Assembly: GCF_000764305.2 (NCBI RefSeq)
Contig: NW_025938158.1
Span: forward strand, 255,665 to 319,664
Direction of reading: 5' to 3'
DNA length: 64,000 bases
Source: Hyalella azteca
Taxonomy: Eukaryota; Arthropoda; Malacostraca; Amphipoda; Hyalellidae
The notes under the pieces are model-generated. The model was not told the origin of the DNA. It did no database searches and worked only from the letters and a program-made list of their open reading frames with translations. The position numbers and the translations under genes are program-made. Positions 1-10,935 of the stretch are shown in pieces. How positions within the stretch are numbered: the stretch's first letter is position 1; each line of letters starts with the position of its first letter.

Positions 1-716
1 ACTTGGTATGTTTTTGATATATGGGGATGATTGAAGCTTAACACATAAGTCCCGATTTTGACATAATATCACAATTTCCAAGTTCTCTGCTCTGATAGCA
101 AGCAAGAATGCCTGCTGAGGCATTTCTATGCAGATTACTCGAAAATTGGTCGCTATAGGCTCATCGTTTTGCCATAAGTTACTGTAACAACGGCTGCTTC
201 AATCAAGCTCTCAACTCGTCGGCTAGTGTTGCCTTTAGGACAAAAGGCAAAGTCTTGCTTTAACATCAATACGACACTTCACATAAGTTTCGTATCAACA
301 CAAGTCATTCGGACTTCGATTTAGAGCTTCAAGTGCTAATTTGTGTCTCAATGAGTTCGTATTCCACGCTATTATGACATTGTTGTGCAAGATGCATCTC
401 TCTTCATGTTGAGCGTCAATTTGAAAGTTAAATATGACAGTGCAACAATGTTAATCAAACAGCAAAAATAATCTTTGATCGTTTGCAAATGAATCGTTTC
501 CGAATTCCGTTGCAAACAGCAGGTGAAAAACTAATATTTTTTCTATCGAATATACAGGAAAATGACTCCTCCAGCGCTACAGTTCACAACATAAATATGT
601 GTTAGATTTGATTATTGTCATGAACTAAAATAAGAGGTTATTTGGATGCATGGAGTCTTCCCAACCATAGGTTTTATTCGTTTGTATAATAGTATATCAG
701 TATAGTTTAGCCGGCG
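1..716. other. Gene-free AT-rich stretch
   Basis: I see no repeat array, recognisable coding stretch or structured element here. It adjoins the 3' end of the LINE relic that follows, so its right edge could contain that element's untranslated tail, but no poly(A) or tandem tail marks it. Confidence 0.5.
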
Positions 717-1580
717 CTAAATAATTGGCCAGCTTTTGCCTGTTGCCGATTCCTGTGATTTTTGTGACACAGGAGATCTAGAAATTGCCCTTTCAACCAG
801 TTTTTTTTTCAAACAGACCTTTAATTGAGTAGCTACTGGACTTTGATCTGGTCCGTAGGGTGAAAGGAATATACCCAGTCTGAATCTATACGGCTGCATA
901 AGTTTGTATAGTCTGTTCTTGAAAGCGTTCATACTCGCAGCATGAACTACATATATAAGCAGTGAGATTGTTTCGCATGCCGGTGATTCAAATTTAAAAG
1001 AAATGTTGTCGCATGGACGAGTTGTTGCTGGGGACCACTTCTCTATCATTTTATCTCGATACGGCCATGAAAAGTTCAGTTGAGATAAAAACACTGCGTT
1101 CACAATATATTCAGTAAAACAGATCTGTATAATTGTGTTGTGCCCCTGTATATAGTCCATACCAGCGTGTAACTAAAACATGAATGACTAAAATCCTGAA
1201 AGTATACAAAACATAAATTGCGGAACCGAAAAGTCTAAATGAAAATGGAAAAATTGTTGCTATAAATATGAATAAATTTATATTATTCCCTAACATTGTA
1301 CCGCAGTTTTTTAGTTTATAGCCGTGCCCCTTGGTGTTTATTCAGGTTTCATATTCTAGAATCCTTCTGATATCTTGAATTAACCATGGGTATACTAGCT
1401 TGTATACTTCAATGAGGTCGCCATGCAAACGCCTATAACAAATACTTAGAAGCTTCATAATCGCTAATCTGTCTTCACAACTTGCCTTTTAAGCCAAGAA
1501 TAATCCTTATTGCACGTCTTTGAACACTTTTTACTAAATAAATTTTTGTCTTTTTTAAGTTTCGGTGACCACACTGGGTA
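717..1580 (-). pseudogene. Decayed LINE reverse-transcriptase C-terminal region
   Basis: Read on the minus strand from 1580 downwards, this carries the C-terminal hallmarks of a non-LTR retrotransposon polyprotein spread over several frames. A VWSPKLKKD segment lies at about 1574-1548. VQRRAIRIILGLKGK follows after a frameshift at about 1525-1481. After another shift comes CEDRLAIMKL, then YRRLHGDLIEVYKL at about 1441-1398, and next a stop and NTKGHGYKL at about 1342-1316. Nearer 1000-880 a frame contains VVHAASMNAFKNRLYK, which matches the usual VVxAxSVNxFKxRLDK end of such proteins. These motifs are typical of CR1/L2-like (Jockey-group) elements; the clade is tentative. At least three frameshifts or stops show it is dead. 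The catalytic reverse-transcriptase core and endonuclease are absent: the element is truncated at 1580, where a minisatellite begins. The longest surviving frame is 147 codons (717-1160). Confidence 0.8.
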
Positions 1581-1866
1581 TCTGCCGTCATATGTATCTG
1601 CCGTCATAATATGTCTCTGCCGTCATATATATCTGCCGTCATATGTATCTGCCGTCATATGTATCTGCCGTCATATGCATCTGCCGTCATATGTCTCTGC
1701 CGTCATATGTATCTGCCGTCATATGTCTCTGCCGTCATATGTCTCTGCCGTCATATGTCTCTGCCGTCATATGTCTCTGCCATCATATGTCTCTGCCGTC
1801 ATAATATGTCTCTGCCGTCATATGTATCTGCTGTCATATGTCTCTGCCATCATATGTCTCTACCAT
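1579..1866. repeat. 16-bp minisatellite (CTGCCGTCATATGTAT)
   Basis: About 18 head-to-tail units of CTGCCGTCATATGTAT or its variant ending GTCT, with occasional AA insertions and CCATC variants towards the right end. Each unit contains the palindrome CATATG. Because 16 is not a multiple of three, the plus-strand frames repeat every 16 codons and stay open over 100 codons; these are artefacts of the repeat. The array starts exactly where the LINE relic loses homology. Confidence 0.95.
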
Positions 1867-4089
1867 CCTTCTCATATGAGAGATTAATTCCCAACTGGTA
1901 TAATTGAAAGTGTTCCGCATATTCTCTAACGATAGAATTAAAGTTATGAAATTTCGTACGCTCTCCCTTACAATATGTTTCTTTACAAGAAAAAAAATAA
2001 AGAATGGTAAAAAATCTGGCATCAATAATATTAAGGTTGCTTAAAATGTATGACTTAGAAGTAAAATATTTCCATTTCAGGTAATGGGACATAAAATCAG
2101 ATATTCGTTGTATGGTAAATCAATAGAATTAAAATACCGAAGAATACCTGTTAGAATAGTGTACCAAATATTTTCTTTTGCTTACGAGAGCCAACATAAA
2201 AAAAGACCATAGAACAAACTGTGAAGTGTTAAAAAAAAGAACCCGGAATTTAACAGCAACACGATTTGGAAAAATGTAAATAAAAACTTATCATTGACAT
2301 TATTTTCCTTTTGCAGAGGATCCCCATTCATCCTCTTTAATTGCCGTCAATGGACAGACAATGTGACCCGACAGAGCTTATGCGCTGAGGTAGCTTAATA
2401 TTGTGACAAAGCTAGACATATTTTTTACATTTGTAACTAGGATTCCGTGTCTGTATGGTTCTTCGTAAGAATTTCAAAAAGCTCTTGTTCGGTTAGCATA
2501 AATGGGATTTCTTGGCTAATGACATTTGCGGAATAATTGGTCGGATTTCATTTTGCAGCTAGGCTATATTAAATGCATGGGGAGTAGCGAATAGGTTTAA
2601 TTTCTCCCCCTATCATGGCGGCTGCAATACAAGTCTAAAGAAAAATTCAAAAGTTTCATTGACAGTGTGCCATTGCTGGAGACACGACCAATTTATCTAA
2701 CATCCATGCAAGTAACTTGGTTATGGATGGAGGGGAATGAATAAACCCCTTCAGACAGGAACATATTTTTCCAAAACAAAACAAATTTGATAACACTGGG
2801 TTACTAACGAAGTCAACGTTAATACATTTCAGGATGCGCCATTCTATCTGATGCGGTCTACTTCCGAATCAAATTTTTTTCAAATCAATTTGTCAAAACT
2901 ACTTAAAATGCCCAAAAATAGAGCAACAGATTTTGAAAGCGTTCTAATATAAATAGAAAAAAGCCCCAGAATAACTTCAACTACAGGCGTTCGACCGAAA
3001 CAGTGGCACTTGTTTATAAAAGTCGAGTTGGGTTTGAGATGCAATTAAATTTCTAAGTTACGTATTGATATGTCGACTTACGATCTCGACTGTAAGAAAT
3101 GGAATTTTAGCCATGCCGATGGCTGCTTCAATTGTTAATTTACGGTTATTCATTATGAATTAATGTGTTATCGTAATGTTTATCATGTAAAATTTAAAAT
3201 AATTAAACATTAAGGTGAAATTAGCAGAGATTATGTAAATGAGACGTCATAAGAAGGATAACCTATTTTGAAATATAACAAGAAATAATTTTCAATTTAA
3301 TAATACCAATTTTGTTATCAGCATAAGAAACCGGGTTTAAATGTCAAATGTCACCGGTTTTATCTGACAGTAGTTAATAAATTAAAAAATTCGTGCAATA
3401 TTTCTAAAATGTAATGTTGGACTCCCAAACTCAAATATTTCACGCAATAAATTACAAATTATGAAAACTCTGAAATATATTCCTCTAAATGAAATGGACG
3501 GTCGAACACTTTTTAAAACTCGAGCCAAGGTAGTCCGAAATGCTTTGTTTACAACGCCAGAATATCTCATGACAATTTAAAGCGCAAAGTACGTTTATCA
3601 ACACTCGGAATTGCATAAAATTGCTCGATTTTTAAATCCGAGAATAAAAGGCCGCGGCTCAGATATTCTAATGTAAATTTCTAGCCGACGACTCACCCTA
3701 CCAAATATCATAGTATGATTAACGGTGGCCAGCAGGCGGCCGATGTTTGGCCACTCTTGACTGCCTTGCTATTTTTAACAAGAAAAGTTAGCTAATCATA
3801 AAGGAAGGCGAGCCACGACAATGAGCCCATTAAGTGGTAGCAGCCTTGTTTTATGAGTCAGGATGAAAATTTGCTCTGAATCTCCACCACGACCGCTGCA
3901 TTAATAAAGAGCCCGCCGTTACTGAGGATAGAAAAATATACCTTGAAAAATATGTCATAGAAGAGGACTTTCTCGGCACGCTGCGTCATGACAAATGCAG
4001 ATAAAACAACTAAAAAATTCCAGGCGCAGAAGGTATGAATAATTACCGCACGAGTTTAGGAATATTTCTAGAAAATGTGTGTTATCTCT
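1867..4089. other. Gene-free stretch with weak exon-like candidates
   Basis: Mostly AT-rich unique sequence. One pyrimidine-rich acceptor-like site ends at 2316 (TTTTCCTTTTGCAG) and is followed by short open frames only. A second site is listed separately at 2833. The region 3640-3960 is GC-richer, but I see no coherent frame or repeat in it. Confidence 0.4.
2833..2952 (+). CDS. Possible terminal exon, unrecognised
   Basis: A TACATTTCAG acceptor-like site is followed in phase 0 by 39 open codons and a TAA. The translation begins DAPFYLMRSTSESNFF and ends ATDFESVLI. I do not recognise it. An open frame of this length is not rare by chance, and no partner exon is visible nearby, so it could easily be spurious. 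Confidence 0.15.
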   Translation, partial: DAPFYLMRSTSESNFFQINLSKLLKMPKNRATDFESVLI

Positions 4090-6060
4090 GAGCGGTCAAT
4101 CATAGGCTGGAAATTTGAGTGGATCCTGAGCTATATCCAACAGTTTCCTACGAAACTCGCAGGCACTTTGTGCAGTTAGGAAGCTAATGAATTTCTCGAG
4201 TCAGGCGATACTCGTCTTTGAATCATGAAAGTTATCATATCACCTTACGACAAAATTTTTGAACTGCTGAACGGCGATCGAGCCGTTCTATAGAATTTAG
4301 ATAGCCAAAAATCTGTTCAATTTATGTAGCCAGGGCAAGTCAAATGAGTAGTGAATAAATTCCTGGAGTTAGGTGATAATTGCTATAGAATCCTGGAAGT
4401 CATTACCGAAAATGCAATTCTGCAACGTTCACACCGTTGAAAATCACACGATTCTAAAATCACACCGTTGAAAATTGGAGAACCAAATTTTAAAGTGGCT
4501 TTCTGACAAAGATGCCATTAATTTTCATGGTGCGACTGCGCAGTTGTTACTTGAAATTGGGACAGTTTCCTACGTAACTGGTAGACTCATAGCACAGTTG
4601 GAAAGTGAACGAACTTCATGAGTTAGGTTATATTCGATATTGGATCTTGAAAATGGAATTCTGAAGAGCCTGAACTGGCATGTATGCAGTTAATGCAACC
4701 AATGAGAAGTTTGGAAACGACTGATCTCCTTGAGCTTGATGATAATAGTTTTGAAATATACTAGTTATTGCAGAGGAAACCAAATTTTGGAGCAGCTGAA
4801 CTAACATCTATAAAAATTCACGTCAATACATCGTAGTTGGGTGATATATGGTGAATTGGGTGATATATGGTGTTGTATCATGTAAGTTGTCATCGCAAAA
4901 CTCAATTTGGAAACGGATGATATGATATAGCAATTACAGTTTTCACCAAAAATGCAATTTTGAAATGGCTGAATCTATTACATTTACGCAATTCATGCAG
5001 CCATTGCGATAGTTGAAAAACGGATGACTTGTTCGAGTTAGTTAGTATTTGGTGCTGAATCATGGAAGTTATTACTTCAAGACCGGATGACGAAACAGGT
5101 CAATAGTATCCAACGTAACTTGTAGATCTTTAGAGTAGTTGAAAAGTAAACGTATTTCATGAGTTGTGATATTCAGTGTTGAGTCGTGAAATTCATCACC
5201 GACAACGTAATTTTTAAATGACCGAACTGACATGTATACAGTTTTTGCAGCCACTGCATGCGGAGTTTGGAAGCGATTAAAGTCTTTGAGGTAAGTGATA
5301 GTATAACTGTTTAAATATGTTAGTTATTACCTAAAACTTATTTCTGGAGCGGCCGAACTGACCTGTAAAATTCACGCAATTACTGCGCAGTTGAGAGGTG
5401 AACGACTTTTTCGAATAAGGAGATATTTGGTATTGAATCATGCGAGTTATCATCGGACAACCAGATTTCGAAACGGAAGGTTTGTTTTCAAATAAAATCG
5501 CTGACCTTTAGCGCAATTAGAAATTAAATGAATTTATTGAGTAAGATGATATTTGGTGTCGAATCATGAGAGTTACTGTTGGAAATGCAATCCGGTTACG
5601 GCTGATAGCGCTGAAAATTAGGAGCCCAATTTTGAAATGGCTCGATATTTATGCGTTCCTGCAAACAGTGCCTGGTTGGAATTAGAATAAATTTCCAAAG
5701 TACGGTCATTTTGAATGTCTAATCTTGAATTTTTTATTAAACATTCAAATATAAAATTTCTTTGTTATTTAATTAATGTTGTTATTAAAGGAAATCCCAA
5801 TTTTTGAGAAGGAGGAACTAATATTTAAAATTCAAGCAGTCTCTGCGGAATCGGAAGTATATGACTATACAGAGTTAAATTATACCTTCGAATAAAATGA
5901 TACGCGCATGTACTTGGTGTTGAATCATGAGAGTTATTACCGAGATATTTCAAATTCGCAGATACATTTTGAAGTTAGAAAGTGAATTCATATCTTTGGC
6001 TATGCAATATTCGATGTGAAATCAAGGAAGTTAATACCACATTTTTACTAAGACGTCATA
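4090..6060. repeat. Highly degenerate satellite block
   Basis: A recurring phrase of the type GTTGAATCATGAGAGTTATCACCGA reappears at roughly 4220, 4390, 4636, 4870, 5054, 5180, 5440, 5560, 5925 and 6019. Each time it is followed by AAxxCAATTTTGAAATGGCTGAACT-like sequence and then by TGCAGCCACTGCGCAGTTGGAAGTGAACGA-like text. Spacing varies from about 95 to 245 bp. A higher-order step of about 540 bp also shows, since the phrase around 4563 recurs around 5105. Units are strongly diverged with many indels, so the array is old. A second, closer copy of part of it lies at 8303-8993. No coding function is suggested; open frames inside it are short. Confidence 0.75.
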
Positions 6061-7090
6061 TGTATATAATTTAAGCATCTTCAATCAATAAGAAATGCAA
6101 GGAAATTTTTAAAGAAAATTTTTGAAAAGAGATTTTGGTTTGTAGAGATTTTACCGATTTTCGCGATTCACCAAAATAATATATATAAATATCAGTTTAG
6201 TCACTTAAATTTCCAGTGAAAATTCGTGTACATGATTAAAAATAAATTTACTCGTTGCCGCTAGCTCAATATAATTTTAATTGGCTTAAAAGTTACATGA
6301 ATAAACACTGTTTTAAGAAGACCTCTTCATTTAATCTCTTAAAATGGTGTAGCGCATCACCGTCACTACCCACTTCCAACACGGCAGTTAAGGCTCATCA
6401 ATTTTATGAAGGCAGCTCGGTAGCATCATAATTAATCGCTCGAGCACTGAAGAACGGTCGTCAGCAGCCTGAACTTTGCTTAGATAAAATCACGAGGCCT
6501 TCATTAACGAGCAAGATACGAGCTCAACATCCAGTCTCTCAGAGTTATGACATTCTGTTTTATACATGCAATGAGTTTTAGCTATACTAGGCATATAAAT
6601 TTGTTGTGGAGTGCAATTTAGGACTAAAATATTTTAGTTTTTTTCATGGACTTAAGTTAGAAGGACATAAAAATGCTCAGCACCTGATATGTGCGCAACT
6701 AAATTCAAATTATTAACTCGTCTGCATTTTTGAAAACGATTACGTGCCGTTGTTACTAATATTATTCATTGTTAGCAACTTGACTTCAATTCTCTATGAT
6801 TATTTTTGGTTTCATTGACGAGTTATGATATAGAATTTATGAATGAAAATTTTTTATTTTCTAATATAGGTAATTAGGTAATTTAATTAATTTATTCGTG
6901 ACGGTAACTGTATTGATTATTTTTCAGCGGGCACGTTTACATATCGATATTCTTCTCTAGGAATACTTTCTTTTGAAGTGGGAAAAATGAGGCCCAGTAA
7001 ACAGTAGATTTTGATCAAAACTAACTAGACAAATAATGACTTCTTACGTAGAAATTTGCTTGTAGACGGACAATTTTTGCAATAAAGATT
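6061..7090. other. Gene-free stretch
   Basis: AT-rich unique DNA. A GC-richer patch at 6350-6540 has no clear frame. A good polypyrimidine acceptor-like site (TTATTTTTCAG) ends at 6927 and is followed by 25 open codons in one phase, which is too little to call an exon. Confidence 0.4.
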
Positions 7091-7636
7091 TGCCGACATG
7101 TTACTTTATTTCTGAAGTGTTAGTATTTTTTGCCCACACGTTACGATTTTTGGCCGACATGTTACTATTTTTGCCGACATGTTACTATTTTTCCCGACAT
7201 GTTACTATTTTTGCCCACGTGTTACTTTTTTGCCGACCTGTTACTTTTTTTGCCGACGTGTTATAATTTTTTGCCGATATGTTATGATTTTTTGCCGACA
7301 TGTTAAGATTTTTTGCCGACATGTTAAGATTTTTTGTCGACATGTTACTATTATTGCCGACATGTTACTATTTTTACCGACATGTTACTATTTTTGCCGA
7401 CATGTTACTATTTTTTCCGACATGTTTCTATTTTTCCGACATCTTACGATTTTTTGCCGACTTCTTTCGATTTTTTGCCGACTTGTTTAGATTTTTTGCC
7501 ACCTTGTTTCGATTTTTTGCAGACATATTACGATTTTTTGCTAACATGTTACGATTTTTAGCCAACATAATATGATTTATTGCTGATATGTTACTATTTT
7601 TTACCGACATGTTACGATTTTTTGCCGACATGTTCC
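7091..7636. repeat. 20-22 bp minisatellite (TTTTTGCCGACATGTTACTA)
   Basis: About 25 units of a T-rich half plus GCCGACATGTTAC or GCCGACATGTTAAGAT. Length is 20 to 22 bp because the T run varies. Each unit carries the palindrome ACATGT. Units near both ends are more diverged (CCCACGTG, CCGACTTC), as expected if exchange is concentrated in the middle. Several frames on both strands remain open across the array and encode repetitive F/C/R-rich or N/K-rich peptides; I treat none as a gene. Confidence 0.95.
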
Positions 7637-8067
7637 GAAACAAGTGCAACTTCCCATCTCAGGAATATCTCTCGGTAACAGCTCAACTCAAGCTAAGGTA
7701 CTAAGGGTACCCCTAAGGTACTACGAGCAAGGTACTCCGGCGCTGCTATTTGACCCAGAATGTTCACAAAAGTCACGGGTATAAAGATGTTACTTTTAAT
7801 TGCCCTACTTCCTTGGAACGGAAAAACTTTGCTCATCTCACAGTGAATGGCTTCGTGAAGTTTCTTCAGCAGACATTTGAGCTCAAAATCCTTAGCAAGA
7901 ATATCTACGCCAGTGAAAACCTACTTTCATTTAAATCCAATGGGAAGATTAACCTGTTTATCTGCGATAGGACAAAAATAATAACACGCTCCTTATGAAA
8001 AAGTCATAACGATTCAAAAAATAAATTGTCGCAATTATAAATCGCTACGAGTTTTAAAATATATTTT
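7637..8067. other. Short unique spacer
   Basis: Unique sequence between two repeat blocks. An 82-codon ATG frame at 7750-7998 (starting MTQNVHKSHGYK) resembles no family I know and lacks a supporting context, so I do not call it. Confidence 0.4.
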
Positions 8068-8302
8068 CATTGCCGATTTATACACGATTGATTAATTAAT
8101 GAAAAGTATTTCTTCGGTATTAACTTCTATCCATAAATTTCGGTTCTTCATGTACAGAATTGACTTCAATTTTGTCATTGGCACCTTTTACTCACCTATT
8201 GCTATTTAATATGGATAGAAAATTCAGAATATCGTCAGTTCAATCTGCTTTTAATGCACAAAGCGTGGGCATCTAATCGAGGTCATGCAAATCAACGTAA
8301 GA
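8068..8302 (+). repeat. 235-bp direct repeat, left copy
   Basis: This segment, beginning CATTGCCGATTTATAC and ending just before GGAAAGTGAACG, is repeated in the same orientation at 9988-10232 with only scattered substitutions and small indels. The two copies bracket the composite insertion at 8303-9987. The layout could reflect a duplication with later insertion, or a long-terminal-repeat-like structure. No primer-binding site or polyprotein is seen, so the first is likelier. Confidence 0.85.
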
Positions 8303-8993
8303 GGCAGGAAAGTGAACGAACTTCATGAGTTAGGTTATATTCGATATTGAATCATGAAAATGTTATTCTGAAGAGGCTGAACTGGCTTGTGTGCAGTTTA
8401 TCAGCCAATAAGGAGTTTGGAAACGACTATATATATATCTCTTTGGGCTTAGTGATAAAATTTAGAAATATGCTAGTTATTACCGAGACAACCAAATTTT
8501 GGAACCGCTGAACTAATATCTATAAAATTCGCGCCACTACATCGTAGTTGAGAGGCGAATGACTTCGTTGAATTGGGCGATATATGGTGTTGTATCATGT
8601 AAGTTATCATCGGAAAACCCAATTTTGAAAGGGATGATGTTTCCAACGAAACTTTTAGACCCTTTGCGCAAATAGAATAAGAAGGAATTTTTTGAGTTAG
8701 GTGATATTCGGTTTATGACAATTACAGTTCCACCAAAAAAACAATTCTGAAAAAGCTCAACCTATATCTATGTAATTCATGCAGCCACTGCGATAGTGTT
8801 GAGAAATGGATGGCTTGTTCGAGTTAGTTGGTATTTGGTGACTAAATGTCTAATGAGTTAAATTATACCTGCGAGTAAAATGATACGCGTATGTATTTGG
8901 TGTTGAATCATGAGAGTTATTACCGAGATATTTCAAATTCGCAGATACATTTTGAAGTTAGAAAGTGAATTCATATCTTTGGCTATGCAATTT
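8303..8993 (+). repeat. Second copy of the degenerate satellite
   Basis: 8311-8830 is colinear with about 4600-5050 (both begin GAAAGTGAACGAACTTCATG), and 8865-8993 is colinear with about 5885-6010. The intervening part of the 4-6 kb block is missing, so this is a deletion-bearing duplicate. Homology stops abruptly at a run of T at 8990-9000, where the next module begins. Confidence 0.85.
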
Positions 8994-9113
8994 TTTTTTT
9001 ATCACGAGCGATACGCGACCGGCAGTCCAGTTCTTGAGGAAGTTTGGATGGAAATATGAACGATATGGAAAAGATGAACTGAATGCTATACTAAAAATAT
9101 CCTTGGGATATTA
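8994..9113 (+). pseudogene. Broken copy of the 20.1-kb reading frame
   Basis: Corresponds to the C-terminal 46 residues of the frame at 20148-20405. Compared with that copy there are about five substitutions: one silent, V to I, E to K, A to S, and a W codon turned into TGA, which ends the frame six codons early (LGYYLL, then stop). The 5' part of the frame is absent because the copied segment begins in the T run. It is therefore a truncated pseudogene fragment. Confidence 0.5.
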
Positions 9114-9597
9114 TTTACTATGACATCAAGATAAGTAGCAAGCCTTCCTGCACAGCATAGATTTTCTCAATTTTGTTTCCATAGGATTACAACGCTAAAA
9201 AAAGAATATTCTGTTATATATTTGTGAAACTTTGTTGTAGAATAAGGCTCTGTAAATATAAAGGGCATGCTCGGGCACAATGTCACTGTTGTGATATTAC
9301 ATGATAAAATTTCATTTTGAATTGTGGAATGGCGAGCATTATAAATGCGGACGCTTTATACCGAGATTTTGGATGGGGTTTTTATTTTGATAAATTTGAA
9401 TTGCATTACGAAAATAAAAAATAAATTAATTTACAAACGAGAGTTTGTAAATTTATTTTAGTTCCATTGGAAGAAATACGAAAATGCTCATTGCTTAGGG
9501 TAAAAACAACGCATATGTTTCATAAATAATATTCCGGCATAAGAGTAATTGTGTAGTCCATATGAACGACTCTAGATGAATATCGCTTAAATTCTTA
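8994..9597 (+). repeat. Duplicated module, copy 1
   Basis: Colinear with 20264-20960. It starts in a T run directly before ATCACGAGCGATACGCGACC and ends at ATGAACGACT followed by the 14-bp array. About 95 bp present near 20722-20820 is missing here. It includes a broken reading frame (next entry) followed by what looks like 3' untranslated sequence with AATAAA-type signals near 9409-9422. A short inverted repeat around TTTACAAAC and GTTTGTAAA lies at about 9430-9455. Confidence 0.85.
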
Positions 9598-9986
9598 ATA
9601 CACCACTCGCATTACACCACTCTTAATGCAGCACTCTTAATACGCCACTCTTAATACATCACTCTTGATACACCACTCATAATGCACCGCTCTTAATGCA
9701 CCACTCTTAATAAACCACTCTTAATACACCGCTCTTAATATATCACTCTTAATACATCACTTTTAATACACCACTCTTAGTACACCACTCTTAGTACAAC
9801 ACTCTTAGTACACCACTCTTAATACACCACTCTTAATACGCCACTCTTAATACATCACTCTTGATACACCACTCTTGATACACCACTCTCAATACATCAC
9901 TCTTAATACATCACTCTTAATACATCACTCTTAATACATCATCACTCTTAATACATCATTCTTAATACACCGCTCTTAATACATCT
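9598..9986. repeat. 14-bp minisatellite (CCACTCTTAATACA), array 1
   Basis: About 27 units of CCACTCTTAATACA, with CATCACTCTTAATA and CCGCTCTTAATA variants. It directly follows the duplicated module, exactly as in the larger array at 20961-21696. Confidence 0.95.
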
Positions 9987-9987
9987 T

Positions 9988-10232
9988 AGATATTCATTGC
10001 CGACTTATACATGATTGATCAATGAAAAGTGTTTCTTCAGTATAACTTCTATCCATAAATTTCGGTAATTCCTGCACAGAATTGACTTCAATATTGTCAT
10101 TGGCACCTTTTACTCACCTATTGCTATTTAATATGAATGGAAAATTCAGAATATCAACAGTTCAATCTGCTTTTAATGCACAAAGCATGGGCATCTAATC
10201 GATGCCATGCAATAATCAACGTAAAAGGCGGA
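9988..10232 (+). repeat. 235-bp direct repeat, right copy
   Basis: Same-orientation counterpart of 8068-8302. On its right the sequence runs into unique DNA (GGAATAAAAACG), whereas the left copy runs into the degenerate satellite. The right copy is therefore probably the original locus edge. Confidence 0.85.
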
Positions 10233-10773
10233 ATAAAAACGTTAATTCATTATCGCTCAATTGTAAATAAATGGTATTATTGTGTAAATTGTTGTCAATT
10301 GTAAACCATATTTACGATTGTGACTGCGCTGAAGATGAATTGCGCTTCCCCCTGCCTGAATAAATTATGCGCACAACCTGTAGAGTTTGTTAGGTTAATT
10401 AAATTTGTTCGACAAAGCATTCGACAAATGCTTGGCATGTGGAGGGCTCTATTGAGATCTCATCTGTGAGGGGAAGTCGAGTAGAAAATTTATTCATGGA
10501 GATATTTCCATGCAAAAAATTTGTAATGGCAGAAGTCAATTTGAAATTGTATTAATAAAATTTTTATTGATACACGTGCCAGGTCAAAAAGTATGACGAC
10601 GATCACCGCTTAAAGCCAAGGGAATTATTAGCTAAAATTTCAAAGGTTAACATGCACCTTTAATTAAATTAAAATTTTATTTCAACTTAGATTTATTAAA
10701 AATGTGTAATAAAGGAAAAAGCAGCAATATTCAAGAATGGAAATCAATTAACTAATGCACTCTTCGACGCATC
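10233..10773. other. Gene-free stretch
   Basis: AT-rich unique DNA; nothing recognised. Confidence 0.4.
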
Positions 10774-10935
10774 GCTCACTTTAGATAATTTAATTAATTT
10801 GTTCAATTAATTCAGGACTTTAGGTAATTTAATTAATAATTAGATAATTTTTAATTAATATTTAGATAATATTTAATTAATAATTAGATAATTTTTGATT
10901 ATTATTTAGATAATTTTTAATTAATAATTAAAATT
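10774..10935. repeat. AT-rich tandem repeat (TTAATTAATAATTAGATAATT)
   Basis: Four to six imperfect units of about 23 bp built from TTAATTAATAATTAGATAATT. Nearly pure A/T, rich in TTAATTAA palindromes. Confidence 0.8.

Noticed and set aside
1510..1907. Two long overlapping plus-strand frames
   Set aside because: They exist only because the 16-bp CATATG minisatellite lacks stops; the peptides repeat every 16 residues.
7179..7649. Several frames on both strands, up to 103 codons
   Set aside because: Translations of the 20-22 bp minisatellite; low-complexity F/C/R or N/K/S-rich sequence.
9598..9986. Possible CRISPR array
   Set aside because: Units are contiguous 14-mers without unique spacers, and the genome is eukaryotic.
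8068..10232. LTR retrotransposon
   Set aside because: The 235-bp direct repeats lack TG...CA ends, a primer-binding site and any gag/pol coding between them.
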